DNA of 64,000 bases from Nocardioides xinjiangensis. Lineage in GTDB: Bacteria; Actinomycetota; Actinomycetes; Propionibacteriales; Nocardioidaceae. This document shows, piece after piece, positions 38,132-46,329 of this stretch (position 1 is its first letter; every line of letters starts with the position of its first letter). The notes beneath the pieces are model-generated. The model was given only the letters and a program-made list of their open reading frames with translations. It searched no databases and was not told the origin of the DNA. Where the stretch lies: positions 186,001 through 250,000 of the forward strand of contig NZ_JAFMSY010000002.1 of assembly GCF_017916455.1 (NCBI RefSeq), written 5' to 3'. Both the position numbers and the translations under genes were made by a program.

Positions 38132-39888
38132 GCGGGGCCACGGCCGCCGAGGTCACCCGCACCTCGCGGCTGCTCCTCGCGCTGGCGGCGGTCGCCGTCG
38201 CGATCGCCGCCGCCGACACGTACGTCGTGGTGCTGGCACTGCCCGACATGATGACCGGCGTCGGCGTGCCCATCGACCAGCTCCAGCGCGCCGCCCCCAT
38301 CGTGAGCGGCTTCCTGCTCGGCTACGTCGCGATGCTGCCGCTCATCGGTCGGATCGCCGACCTCCGCGGGCGGGTCCCGGTGCTCGTCATGGCGCTCGTG
38401 CTGTTCGCCCTCGGGTCGCTCGTGACGACCGTCGCCTACGACATGCCCAGCATCGTGGCGGGGCGGTTCCTCCAGGGCGTCGGCGGAGGCGGCCTCGTGC
38501 CCGCCACCCTCGCGCTGGTCGCCGACCTCTACCCGGCGCACCGGCGCGGCGTCCCGCTCGGGGTCGTCTCGGCGGTCCAGGAGATCGGCTCGGTGCTCGG
38601 CCCGCTCTTCGGCGCGGCGGTCCTCGCCATCGCCGACTGGCGGGCGATCTTCGCGGTCAACCTGGCGGCGGGACTGGTCCTCGCCGCCGCGATCCGTGCC
38701 CTCGCGCCCCGGTCGGACGAGGCCCGGCGGCGCGTCGACGTGGTGGGCACCGCGCTGCTGCTCGCCGCCCTGGCCAGCGCCGCCATCGTGTTCCTGCGGC
38801 CCGCGCCGCTCATGCGCGACCTCACGTGGGGCCGGCTCTTCATCCCGTTCGCGGGCGACGGGCGCTGGCTGACCCCGATCGGCGCGACCACCGTCGCCGC
38901 CCTGGCGCTCCTGCTCGCCTGGTGCTGGTACGCCCCGCGGCCCCTGCTGGACCTGCGCGGCTGGACCCGCGTCCTCGTCGAGGCCGACCTGGCCGGCGCG
39001 CTGCTCCTCGCGGCCGCGCTCGGCGGCGTGATCCTCGCCTTCGCCACCGCCGACCCCAAGGTCGAGGTGTTCTCGCCACGCGGACGCTGGTACCTCCTGG
39101 GCGCGGTCGTCGCCGCCGCCGCCTTCGCCTGGCACGTGCGCCGCGCCGCCGACCCGCTCGTGCCGCGCGGTGCGCTGCGTCGTACGCCCGCCTGGGGCGC
39201 ACTGCTGGTCAGCTTCTTCGTCGGCGCCGCCCTGATCGCCGCGCTCATCGACATCCCGCTGTTCGCCCGCACCACGGTCTACCCCGACGACCAGCTGCCC
39301 GCGGCCCTCGTGCTGGTGCGCTTCCTGGTCGCGCTGCCGGTCGGCGCGGTCGCCGGCGGCTACCTCATCCGCTTCCTCTCCCCGGGTCTCGTCACCGCCG
39401 TCGGCATGGTGATGGCGGCGGTGGCGTTCGTGCTCATGACCCGCTGGGGCCTCACGACGATCGAGGAGCCGGTCGCGAACCTCGCACTCGTCACCGGCGG
39501 GCTCGGGTTCGGCCTGGCGCTCGCGCCGGTCAACGCGGCGCTGCTCGCGTCCACCGACGACGACGTGCACGGCGTCGCCAGCGCGTTCGTCGTCGTCGCC
39601 CGGATGGTCGGGATGCTCGTGGGCATCTCCGCTCTCACCACCATCGGGCTGCGGCGCTACTACGCCGAGCAACGGGCCGTCCCCCCGGTGCAGGAGGTCT
39701 GCGACGGCGACAGCCGGTGCAAGGAGTTCTCCGACCTGCTCCGTGTCGCCGGCATCGCGCAGGAGCACGCCGTCTTCTGGGGCGCCGCCGGGTGTGCGGC
39801 GGTCGCCGCCGTCCTGGCACTCGTGCTGTTCCGCGACTTGCGGCCGACCCGGCTCACCGTCCGGGACGCCATCGGGTCGGGCGGCTGA
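38128..39888 (+). CDS. MFS transporter, P55 (Rv1410c)-like, partner of the LprG-like lipoprotein
   Basis: 586 residues with about 14 hydrophobic segments. The N-terminal helix loop motif GRIADLRGRVPVLVMALVLF is the DHA2-type MFS signature, and GVPLGVVSAVQEIGSVLGPLFGA is motif C of exporters. A longer than usual extracytoplasmic loop holds VCDGDSRCKEFSD (about residues 540-552), two cysteines that could form a disulfide. The partner arrangement with the LprG-like gene (GTGA overlap at 38128-38131) points to lipid or lipoglycan export to the envelope. Substrate and phenotype in this organism are inferred. Confidence 0.88.
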   Translation: MSGATAAEVTRTSRLLLALAAVAVAIAAADTYVVVLALPDMMTGVGVPIDQLQRAAPIVSGFLLGYVAMLPLIGRIADLRGRVPVLVMALVLFALGSLVTTVAYDMPSIVAGRFLQGVGGGGLVPATLALVADLYPAHRRGVPLGVVSAVQEIGSVLGPLFGAAVLAIADWRAIFAVNLAAGLVLAAAIRALAPRSDEARRRVDVVGTALLLAALASAAIVFLRPAPLMRDLTWGRLFIPFAGDGRWLTPIGATTVAALALLLAWCWYAPRPLLDLRGWTRVLVEADLAGALLLAAALGGVILAFATADPKVEVFSPRGRWYLLGAVVAAAAFAWHVRRAADPLVPRGALRRTPAWGALLVSFFVGAALIAALIDIPLFARTTVYPDDQLPAALVLVRFLVALPVGAVAGGYLIRFLSPGLVTAVGMVMAAVAFVLMTRWGLTTIEEPVANLALVTGGLGFGLALAPVNAALLASTDDDVHGVASAFVVVARMVGMLVGISALTTIGLRRYYAEQRAVPPVQEVCDGDSRCKEFSDLLRVAGIAQEHAVFWGAAGCAAVAAVLALVLFRDLRPTRLTVRDAIGSGG

Positions 39889-39947
39889 GGCGCCCGGATC
39901 GCGGGGCCGGGCGCCCACCGGCGCCCACGGGGACTAGCCTGCGGGTC

Positions 39948-40442
39948 GTGAGCGACTTCGACGACCTCCTCGACGCCAACCGCCAGTTCGCGGCGTCCTT
40001 CGACCTCGGCGGCTTCGACGGCAAGGCGCACGCCGGCATCGCGCTGGTCACCTGCATGGACTCGCGCATCGACCCGCTGCGCATGCTCGGCCTCCGGCAC
40101 GGCGACGCCAAGATCTTCCGGAACCCGGGCGGGCGCGTCACGCCCCAGGCGCTCGAGGCGCTGGTGCTCGGGGTGCACCTGCTCAACGTGCAGCGCATCC
40201 TCGTCGTGCCACACACGCGGTGCGCGATGGCCTCGGCGTCCGAGCAGGAGCTGCGGGCGCGGGTCGGGGAGTCCGCGGGCGTCGACGCCAGCTGGCAGTC
40301 GTTCGGCGTCGTCACCGACCAGGTCGACCAGCTCCGCCAGGACGTCGCCAAGGTCCGCACCCACCCGCTGATCGGCGACCGCGCCAAGGTCGGGGGCTTC
40401 CTCTACGACGTCGACACGGGCCTGCTCACCCAGCACGTGTGA
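39948..40442 (+). CDS. Beta-class carbonic anhydrase
   Basis: 164 residues, short beta-CA type. The zinc ligand motifs are VTCMDSRIDP (Cys, then Asp-Arg dyad) and VVPHTRCAMAS (His-x2-Cys); the intervening IFRNPGGRVTPQALEALVLG is typical. The HTRCAM loop replaces the commoner HTDCGM, so the active-site lining differs slightly. It hydrates CO2 to bicarbonate. The GTG at 39948 follows TAGCCT (39935-39940) by seven bases, so it is leaderless. Confidence 0.93.
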   Translation: MSDFDDLLDANRQFAASFDLGGFDGKAHAGIALVTCMDSRIDPLRMLGLRHGDAKIFRNPGGRVTPQALEALVLGVHLLNVQRILVVPHTRCAMASASEQELRARVGESAGVDASWQSFGVVTDQVDQLRQDVAKVRTHPLIGDRAKVGGFLYDVDTGLLTQHV

Positions 40443-40487
40443 GCGCGCGCGTGCGCTCGGCGGTCCGGACGAGGTCGCGGGCCGACG

Positions 40488-40515
40488 TCACGTTCCCGCG
40501 CGCCGTCCGGGCGTC
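40488..40515 (+). promoter_or_regulatory. ECF41-type promoter candidate upstream of the sigma gene
   Basis: The 28 bases match those at 41463-41490 at 21 positions: TCAC, then TTC, then GTCCGG and CGT at fixed spacing. TCAC would be the -35 element and CGTC the -10. The 19-base spacer is a little longer than the 16-17 I recall for ECF41. The start codon is 28 bases beyond, with a GGAAGG SD in the leader. Confidence 0.55.
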
Positions 40516-40542
40516 ACTGCACCTCGACGGAAGGATGCGGAC

Positions 40543-41460
40543 GTGACCGACCAGGACGACAGCGTGGCCGGACTCCTCGACGAACGCGCCCGCCTGCTGG
40601 CGATCGGCTACCGCATGCTGGGCAACCACGCCGAGGCCGAGGACGCCGTCCAGGAGACGTACGTGCGGTGGTACCGCCTGGACGCGTCCGAGCAGGCCGC
40701 GATCCGCAACCCGGCGGCCTGGCTGACCACCGCCATGACTCGCGTCTGCCTCAACGTCCTCGACTCCGCGCGGCACCGCCGCGAGTCGTACGTCGGCGAG
40801 TGGCTGCCCGAGCCGCTGGCCGCCGGCTCACCCCTCGCCCGCGGCGGCGAGGCACGGACCGCCGACCCGGCGGACCAGGCCTCCCTCGCCGACGAGGTCA
40901 CCATGGCCCTGATGGTGGTCCTGGACTCCCTCACCCCGGCCGAGCGGGTGGCGCTGGTGCTGCACGACGTGTTCGGCTACCGCTTCGACGAGATCGCGGA
41001 GATGGTCGGGCGGACGCCCCAGGCCGTGCGCAAGCTGGCGTCGACCGCCCGCAGGCACGTGGACGAGGAGCGCCGCCGCGACGTCGCGCCCATGCAGCAC
41101 CGGCAGGTCGTCGAGTCGTTCGTCGCAGCCTGCCTCACCGGCGACGTGGCGACGCTCGTCGCGCGGCTCGACCCGGACGCGGTCGCGACCAGCGACGGCG
41201 GCGGCCAGGTGAGCGCCGCGCTCCGGCCGGTCGTCGGCGCCGAGCGGGTGGCACGGTTCCTCCTGGGGGCGTTCCGGAAGTCCTCCGACCTCGAGGCGAC
41301 GCTCGAGGACGCCGCCGGCGAGACGCGGCTGGTGCTGCGGCGCGACGGCGTCGTCGCCGCCGTGGCCACCTTCCGGGTCACCGGAGGCCGGGTCGCGAAC
41401 GTCTGGCTGACCCTCACTCCGCGCAAGCTGGGCTCCTGGCTGGAGCCGGCCGGGGACTGA
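40543..41460 (+). CDS. ECF41 (SigJ-like) RNA polymerase sigma factor with SnoaL-like C-terminal domain
   Basis: 305 residues. The sigma2 domain (about 15-80) has RLLAIGYRMLGNHAEAEDAVQETYVRW. The sigma4 domain (about 120-175) has HDVFGYRFDEIAEMVGRTPQAVRKLASTARRHV. The ECF41 hallmarks are the linker WLPEPL (87-92), DGGGQV (218-223) and a C-terminal TPRKL (292-296) in the SnoaL-like extension that controls activity. No anti-sigma gene is adjacent, as expected for ECF41. The GTG start at 40543 has GGAAGG upstream. The NmrA-like partner gene follows and shares a promoter-like block. Confidence 0.93.
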   Translation: MTDQDDSVAGLLDERARLLAIGYRMLGNHAEAEDAVQETYVRWYRLDASEQAAIRNPAAWLTTAMTRVCLNVLDSARHRRESYVGEWLPEPLAAGSPLARGGEARTADPADQASLADEVTMALMVVLDSLTPAERVALVLHDVFGYRFDEIAEMVGRTPQAVRKLASTARRHVDEERRRDVAPMQHRQVVESFVAACLTGDVATLVARLDPDAVATSDGGGQVSAALRPVVGAERVARFLLGAFRKSSDLEATLEDAAGETRLVLRRDGVVAAVATFRVTGGRVANVWLTLTPRKLGSWLEPAGD

Positions 41461-41462
41461 CC

Positions 41463-41490
41463 TCACATTCGCACCCGCTGTCCGGTCGTG
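41463..41490 (+). promoter_or_regulatory. ECF41-type promoter candidate upstream of the NmrA-like gene
   Basis: This is the second copy of the 28-base block described at 40488-40515 (21 identical positions). It starts two bases after the sigma stop codon and ends five bases before the ATG at 41496, so a transcript from it would be almost leaderless. It is probably the target promoter of the ECF41 factor. Confidence 0.55.
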
Positions 41491-41495
41491 TGGTC

Positions 41496-42269
41496 ATGAG
41501 CGAACCGACAGTCCCAGGACCAGCACTGAAGATCGCCGTCGCCGGTGGCACCGGCACGGTCGGACGCCACGTCGTCGAGGACGCCCGCCGGCGGGGCCAC
41601 GAGGTCGTCGTGCTGTCGCGCACGAGCGGCGTCGACCTCGTCGCCGGCACCGGACTCGACGAGGCGCTGCGCGGCGTCGGCGTGGTGGTCGACGTCAGCT
41701 CGCAGGCCTCGCGGAGGAGCGAGGAGTCGCGGAGGTTCTTCGGCTCGGTCACCCGCAACCTGCTCGCAGCCGAGGAGCGCGCCGGCGCCGGCCACCACGT
41801 CGCGCTCTCGATCGTGGGCATCGACCGAGCGCCGCACGGCTACTACGCCGGCAAGGTGCTGCAGGAGGAGCTCGTCCGGAGGTCCCGCGTGCCCTGGACC
41901 ATCCTGCGGGCCACGCAGTTCCACGAGTTCGCGGGCCAGGTCCACGGCGCAATCAGCGTCGGCCCCCTCGTGCTCGTGCCCCGCATGGTGTCCGAGCCCG
42001 TCGCCGCCGCGGAGGTGGCGGCCCGCCTCGTGGACCTCGCCGAGGGCGCTCCCGCTGGGCGGGTGGCGGACCTGGGCGGGCCGCGTCGCGAGCGGATGGT
42101 CGACATGGTGCGCGCCTGGGCCCGCGCGACGGGTCGCCCGGGCCGCGTCGTCGGCGTCCCGCTGCCCGGTGCCCTCGGCCGGGCGATGCGCGACGGGACG
42201 CTGGTGACCGGTCCCGGCGCCGACCACGGGTCGACGACCTTCGCCGCGTGGTTGCAGCAGGTCCGGTGA
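41496..42269 (+). CDS. NmrA/SDR-like NAD(P)-binding protein, ECF41 partner
   Basis: 257 residues. A Rossmann motif VAGGTGTVGRHVVEDARRRGHEVVVLSR (about 14-42) begins the atypical SDR fold. VDVSSQASRR, ALSIVGIDRAPHGYYAGKVLQEEL and the WTILRATQFHEFAGQ segment follow, typical of NmrA/NAD(P)H-binding family 13 proteins without a clear YxxxK catalytic site. ECF41 genes are commonly paired with carboxymuconolactone decarboxylases, oxidoreductases or epimerases, and this gene fits that set. The substrate is unknown. The ATG is preceded by the ECF-type block. Confidence 0.88.
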   Translation: MSEPTVPGPALKIAVAGGTGTVGRHVVEDARRRGHEVVVLSRTSGVDLVAGTGLDEALRGVGVVVDVSSQASRRSEESRRFFGSVTRNLLAAEERAGAGHHVALSIVGIDRAPHGYYAGKVLQEELVRRSRVPWTILRATQFHEFAGQVHGAISVGPLVLVPRMVSEPVAAAEVAARLVDLAEGAPAGRVADLGGPRRERMVDMVRAWARATGRPGRVVGVPLPGALGRAMRDGTLVTGPGADHGSTTFAAWLQQVR

Positions 42270-42272
42270 GCG

Positions 42273-42521
42273 CTACTGCAGGTCGCCCGACCGCCCGGTG
42301 TCGGCCTGGATCCGCGCGATGCGCTCGTCGACCCGATCGATCCGGCAGGCGTCGAGCGTGCCGTGGCGCACCCCGAGCCGGATGATCCAGTAGAGGTTCA
42401 ACGCTCCGACGGCCCACTGCGGCAGCACGAACACCACGAACTCGACGAACCCCATGCGCGGAGACTTGCGGCGATCCTGCTGCTCGGGGTCACGACGCCG
42501 CGCGGACTGCCGCGCGATCAC
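42273..42521 (-). CDS. Small membrane protein, 82 aa
   Basis: I do not recognise a family. A basic N-terminus (RQSARRRDPEQQDRRKSPR) is followed by one or two short hydrophobic segments (FVEFVVFVLPQWAVGALNLYWIIRL, about residues 24-49) and a soluble tail. The GTG at 42521 overlaps the parE stop codon as GTGA, so the product is probably made from the parE transcript. An internal ATG at residue 23 would remove the basic lead and is an alternative start. It converges on the NmrA-like gene, leaving 3 bp. Confidence 0.65.
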   Translation of the reverse strand: MIARQSARRRDPEQQDRRKSPRMGFVEFVVFVLPQWAVGALNLYWIIRLGVRHGTLDACRIDRVDERIARIQADTGRSGDLQ

Positions 42522-44590
42522 GCGTCCAGTGCCTCGACGTCGACCTCGTAGGCGCCCTGGACGATGAACTCCTTGCGCGGTGCGACGTCGGAGCCCATGA
42601 GGAGGTCGAACACCTTGCTCGCCTCGTCGACGTCGTCGATCGTCAGCTTGCGCAGCGTGCGGTGGCGCGGGTCCATGGTGGTCTCGGCCAGCTGGTCGGC
42701 GTCCATCTCGCCGAGGCCCTTGTAGCGCTGCACCGGGTCCTTCCAGCGCAGGTTCCTCTTCTTCAGCTCCGCCAGCTTCCGCTGCAGCTCGTCGTCGGAG
42801 TAGGTGTAGATGTACTTGTCCACCCCCTTCCGCGGGTTGGACAGCTCGATGCGGTGCAGCGGCGGCACCGCGGAGTAGAGGCGGCCGTCGCGCACGAGCT
42901 CGGGCATGTACTTGAAGAACAGCGTCGCCAGCAGGCACCGGATGTGGGCGCCGTCGGAGTCGGCGTCGGCCATCAGGATGATCCGGCCGTAGCGCGCCTG
43001 CTCGAGGTCGAACGTGCGCCCGGACCCGGCGCCGACCACCTGGATGATCGAGGCGCACTCGGCGTTCTTCAGCATGTCGCCGACGGTCGCCTTCTGCACG
43101 TTGAGGATCTTGCCGCGGATCGGCAGCAGCGCCTGGAACTCGCTGCTGCGGGCGGCCTTCGCGGTGCCCATCGCGGAATCGCCCTCGACGATGAACAGCT
43201 CCGTGCGCTCGGTGTCGGTGCTGCGGCAGTCGAACAGCTTCGCCGGCAGCGCCGACGACTCCAGCGCGTTCTTACGGCGCTGGTTCTCCTTGTGCTGCCG
43301 GGCCGCGAGCCGCGTCTTGGACGCCCCCGCCACCTTCTCCATCAGCAGCTTGGCCTGCGCCTTCTCGGCGCGCTTCGTCGAGGTGAGGAAGGCCTTGAGC
43401 TCGTTCGCGACCACCTTGCGCACCACGCTGCGCGCGGCGGGCGTGCCGAGGATCTCCTTGGTCTGTCCCTCGAACTGCGGCTCCGCGAGCCGCACGGTGA
43501 CCACGGCGGTGAGGCCCTCGAGCACGTCGTCCTTGATGACGTCGGCGTCGGCGGCCTTGAGCACCTTGGCGGCGCGCATGGCGTCGTTGAAGGTCTTGGT
43601 CAGCGCGGCTTCGAACCCGCTGACGTGGGTGCCCCCCTTCGGGGTGGCGATGACGTTGACGAAGGAGCGGACCTCGGTGTCGTACGCGGTGTCCCACCGC
43701 ACCGCGACGTCGACGCTCAGCTCGCGCTCGACCTCCTGCGGCGTCATGTGCCCCCGGTCGTCGAGCAGCGGCACGGTCTCGGTGAAGGTGTCGCTGCCCT
43801 GGAGCCGGAGGATGTCGGTGACGGGCTCGCCGTGGGAGAGGAACTCGACGAACTCGGCGATGCCGCCGTCGTGGCGGAACTTCTCCTCGACCATCTCGCC
43901 CGAGCGCCGGTCGCGGATGACCAGCTCGAGGCCCGGGACGATGTACGACGTCTGGCGGGCGCGGCCGAGCAGGCCCTCCATCTCGAACCGCGCGTCCTTG
44001 GTGAAGATCTGCCGGTCCGGCCAGAAGCGGATGCGGGTGCCCGACCTGCCCTTGGCGACGCGCTTGCCCTTGCGGGTCAGCCCGGACCGCGGCGTGAACG
44101 CGGCCGAGGGCCCGTCGCCGTCGAAGACGCCCGGCACGCCGCGCTGGAACGACAGGCCCTGCTGGGTGGGCGCGCGGTCGACGTCGATGTCCATCCGGGA
44201 GGACAGCGCGTTGACGACCGAGAGGCCGACGCCGTGCAGGCCGCCGGTGGCGACGTAGGAGCCGCCGCCGAACTTGCCGCCGGCGTGCAGCTTGGTCGCC
44301 ACGACCTCGACGCCCGGGAGCCCGGTCTTGGGCTCCTTGTCGGTGGGGATGCCGCGCCCGTCGTCGTAGACCTCGACGGACCCGTCGTCGTGGAGCGTCA
44401 CCTCGACCAGGTGCGCGACGCCGGCCAGGGCCTCGTCCACGCCGTTGTCGATGATCTCCCACAGGCAGTGCATGAGGCCGCGGGTGTCGGTCGAGCCGAT
44501 GTACATGCCCGGCCGCTTGCGCACCGCGTCGAGGCCCTCGAGGACGAGCAGGTGTGCGGCGTTGTAGGTGTTGTCTGACGGGGCTGCCAC
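42518..44590 (-). CDS. parE: DNA topoisomerase IV subunit B (ParE/GyrB family)
   Basis: 690 residues. The GHKL ATPase motifs are EIIDNGVDEALAG, YDDGRGIP and GGLHGVGLSVVNALS. The TOPRIM domain has FIVEGDSAMGTAKAARSSEFQALLPIRGKILNVQ and ILMADADSDGAHIRCL. The length without the ~170-residue insert of some GyrB proteins fits ParE. The GTG at 44590 is chosen because AGGTAGG lies about nine bases upstream; upstream in-frame GTG/TTG codons are alternatives. Its partner parC is 5 kb away on the opposite strand. It heads a two-gene operon with the small membrane protein. Confidence 0.94.
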   Translation of the reverse strand: MAAPSDNTYNAAHLLVLEGLDAVRKRPGMYIGSTDTRGLMHCLWEIIDNGVDEALAGVAHLVEVTLHDDGSVEVYDDGRGIPTDKEPKTGLPGVEVVATKLHAGGKFGGGSYVATGGLHGVGLSVVNALSSRMDIDVDRAPTQQGLSFQRGVPGVFDGDGPSAAFTPRSGLTRKGKRVAKGRSGTRIRFWPDRQIFTKDARFEMEGLLGRARQTSYIVPGLELVIRDRRSGEMVEEKFRHDGGIAEFVEFLSHGEPVTDILRLQGSDTFTETVPLLDDRGHMTPQEVERELSVDVAVRWDTAYDTEVRSFVNVIATPKGGTHVSGFEAALTKTFNDAMRAAKVLKAADADVIKDDVLEGLTAVVTVRLAEPQFEGQTKEILGTPAARSVVRKVVANELKAFLTSTKRAEKAQAKLLMEKVAGASKTRLAARQHKENQRRKNALESSALPAKLFDCRSTDTERTELFIVEGDSAMGTAKAARSSEFQALLPIRGKILNVQKATVGDMLKNAECASIIQVVGAGSGRTFDLEQARYGRIILMADADSDGAHIRCLLATLFFKYMPELVRDGRLYSAVPPLHRIELSNPRKGVDKYIYTYSDDELQRKLAELKKRNLRWKDPVQRYKGLGEMDADQLAETTMDPRHRTLRKLTIDDVDEASKVFDLLMGSDVAPRKEFIVQGAYEVDVEALDA

Positions 44591-44787
44591 GAGGGACAAA
44601 CCTACCTGCGACACGCCGGGTCCCGACGCAGGCACGCCTGCCCCGCGGCGTGCATGCTCCGGTCTAGCGTGGGGCACCTGACAGGCAGGCACCGCTCCAC
44701 GACGACACGTCCACGGTTGAGGACAACGCCGGCGGGGAGCGATGTGACGTGATTGACTGCAGGACCTCTCGAACCAGGTGGCCGGCG

Positions 44788-44813
44788 GGAATCTTTGTCC
44801 CACGGGCTACGTT
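44788..44813 (+). promoter_or_regulatory. SigR/SigH-type promoter in front of DUF7455
   Basis: GGGAAT at 44787-44792 is followed by exactly 18 bases and GTT at 44811-44813 (then GG). This matches the thiol-oxidative-stress ECF consensus GGAAT-N18-GTT. The start codon at 44848 is 34 bases beyond. The rest of the gap 44591-44847 holds a GCAGGC-ac-GCCTGC inverted repeat at 44628-44641. Confidence 0.65.
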
Positions 44814-44847
44814 GGGCCAGACACCGATGAACAGAAATGAGGCTGAC

Positions 44848-45081
44848 GTGACCACTGCCACCGCACCCACCCAAGCCGTCCTCACGGCGGGTGACCGCTG
44901 CGACCGCTGCGGCGCCCAGGCCTACCTCCGTGTGGAGCTCCAGACCGGCGGCGAGCTGCTGTTCTGCGCCCACCACGCCCGCGAGCACGGCGAGAAGCTG
45001 CGCGAGATCGCGGCGACGGTCCACGACGAGACCCACAAGCTGGGCGCCCCGGCCACGCCGGCGGCGGACCGCGAGGCCTGA
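44848..45081 (+). CDS. DUF7455 family zinc-ribbon-like protein
   Basis: 77 residues from the GTG at 44848, which has GAGG five bases upstream; the in-frame ATG at 44827 would add seven residues without a good SD. The sequence begins TTATAPTQAVLTAGDRCDRCGAQAYLRVELQTGGELLFCAHHAREH, with CDRCGA and CAHH forming a likely zinc ribbon. Near-identical small proteins occur widely in actinobacteria; the function is unknown. A SigR/SigH-type promoter at 44788 suits a Cys-rich product and suggests thiol-stress control. A strong terminator follows. Confidence 0.87.
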   Translation: MTTATAPTQAVLTAGDRCDRCGAQAYLRVELQTGGELLFCAHHAREHGEKLREIAATVHDETHKLGAPATPAADREA

Positions 45082-45110
45082 GCAGCACCCTTCCCCCGAC
45101 CCCTACTTCC

Positions 45111-45145
45111 AGCACGGCCCCGGACACGCTCTCCGGGGCCGTGCT
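45111..45145. terminator. Perfect 14-bp-stem hairpin terminator
   Basis: AGCACGGCCCCGGA (45111-45124) pairs perfectly with TCCGGGGCCGTGCT (45132-45145) across a 7-base loop, 30 bp after the DUF7455 stop. It separates that gene from DUF456. Confidence 0.88.
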
Positions 45146-45177
45146 GCGTCTGCACCCCGTCTGGGAGGCTGTGCGGC

Positions 45178-45654
45178 GTGACTGCCACCGAGGTCCTCGT
45201 CGCGCTCGCGATCGCCGTCGGCATAGCGGGCATCATCGTCCCCGTGCTGCCGGGGACCGTGCTGGTCCTCGGCGCGATCCTGGTGTGGGCGGTGCAGGTC
45301 GGCACCCCGGCGGCGTGGACCGTCCTGGCCGTGGCGAGCGTGCTGCTCGCTGGGGGCACGGTGGTGAAGTACCTCGTCCCCGGCCGCCGCCTCAAGGCGT
45401 CGGGCGTCCCCACCCGCACGTTGGTGGTCGGGGCCCTGCTGGCGTTCGTCGGCTTCTTCGCGGTCCCCGTGGTGGGCATGTTCGTCGGGTTCGTCCTCGG
45501 TGTGTACGCCGCCGAGCGGGCCCGCATCGGCGGGGCGGGCGCCTGGCCCTCGACGGTGGCCGCGCTCAAGGCCGTCGGCGTCTCGATCCTCATCGAGCTG
45601 GTCGCCGCGTTCCTGGCCACGGTGACCTGGGTCGTGGGGGTCGCGGTCACGTAG
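45178..45654 (+). CDS. DUF456 family membrane protein
   Basis: 158 residues, nearly all hydrophobic, with about five to six helices. The DUF456 signature VPVLPGTVLVLGAILVWAV near the start and GFFAVPVVGMFVGFVLGVYAAE (about 95-120) are clear. The gene has its own upstream terminator boundary. The GTG at 45178 has GGGAGG nine bases upstream. The function is unknown. It ends 19 bp from the convergent secreted protein gene. Confidence 0.88.
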   Translation: MTATEVLVALAIAVGIAGIIVPVLPGTVLVLGAILVWAVQVGTPAAWTVLAVASVLLAGGTVVKYLVPGRRLKASGVPTRTLVVGALLAFVGFFAVPVVGMFVGFVLGVYAAERARIGGAGAWPSTVAALKAVGVSILIELVAAFLATVTWVVGVAVT

Positions 45655-45673
45655 GCGCCCGCGAGCGCCCGGT

Positions 45674-46225
45674 TCAGGCCCCGAGGCCGGAGGCGATCGG
45701 CAGACTCCAGCGGTGCCGCCTCGGCGCCCAGTCGAGCACCGGGTGCGAGCCGTCGGCCTGGTCGACCATCTTGACCGACACCCGCACGGACGGCACCCGG
45801 TCGAAGCAGCGGCGGCTGATGACCGCGCGGAAGACCTCCTGGCCCCACTTGGGCCGCGCCGAGTAGTCGCAGCCGACCCGGTCGTCGCTGCCGCGCCACC
45901 CGTCCGCCTCGGTCAGGACGTAGTCGGTGCCGTCGCCGAGGCCGCTGCTGAGGACGTACTCGGGGCCCCTGTCGCCGCGGTCGGTGTCGAAGAAGACCGA
46001 CACCCCGGCCGCGCTCGAGCGCATCAATTCGGCGAAGCGCACCTTGACGAGCACGTTCTCCTTGCCGTGGTTGGCCTCCACGGCGTGGATGTCGGTCAGC
46101 GACGCGCGCGCGTCCGCCGGGTCGTCGATGCTGTAGAACTCGGCGTGCGCCGGAGCGGCGGCCAGCACGCACAGCGCGATCAGCGAGGCGAGCGCGGGGA
46201 CGGTCAGGAGCGGGTTCCGAGTCAT
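45674..46225 (-). CDS. Secreted hypothetical protein
   Basis: 183 residues. The N-terminus is a typical Sec signal (LLTVPALASLIALCVLAAAPAHA, cleaved near residue 28). The mature part is hydrophilic with two Cys (GCDYSARPKWG and RRCFDRVP) that could form a disulfide, and beta-rich segments such as VRFAELMRSSAAGVSVFFDTDRGDRGPEYVL. No enzyme motif is visible. The ATG at 46225 has CAGACT six bases upstream. It converges on DUF456. Confidence 0.8.
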   Translation of the reverse strand: MTRNPLLTVPALASLIALCVLAAAPAHAEFYSIDDPADARASLTDIHAVEANHGKENVLVKVRFAELMRSSAAGVSVFFDTDRGDRGPEYVLSSGLGDGTDYVLTEADGWRGSDDRVGCDYSARPKWGQEVFRAVISRRCFDRVPSVRVSVKMVDQADGSHPVLDWAPRRHRWSLPIASGLGA

Positions 46226-46329
46226 GACCCGAGTCTGTCACCGCGGACCCCGGTCGCGTCCACCTTCTTCCGGGGGACGGACACGACCGGGTGGCACCAT
46301 GGCGCCATGTCCCTCGGAGGTCGGTGGCG

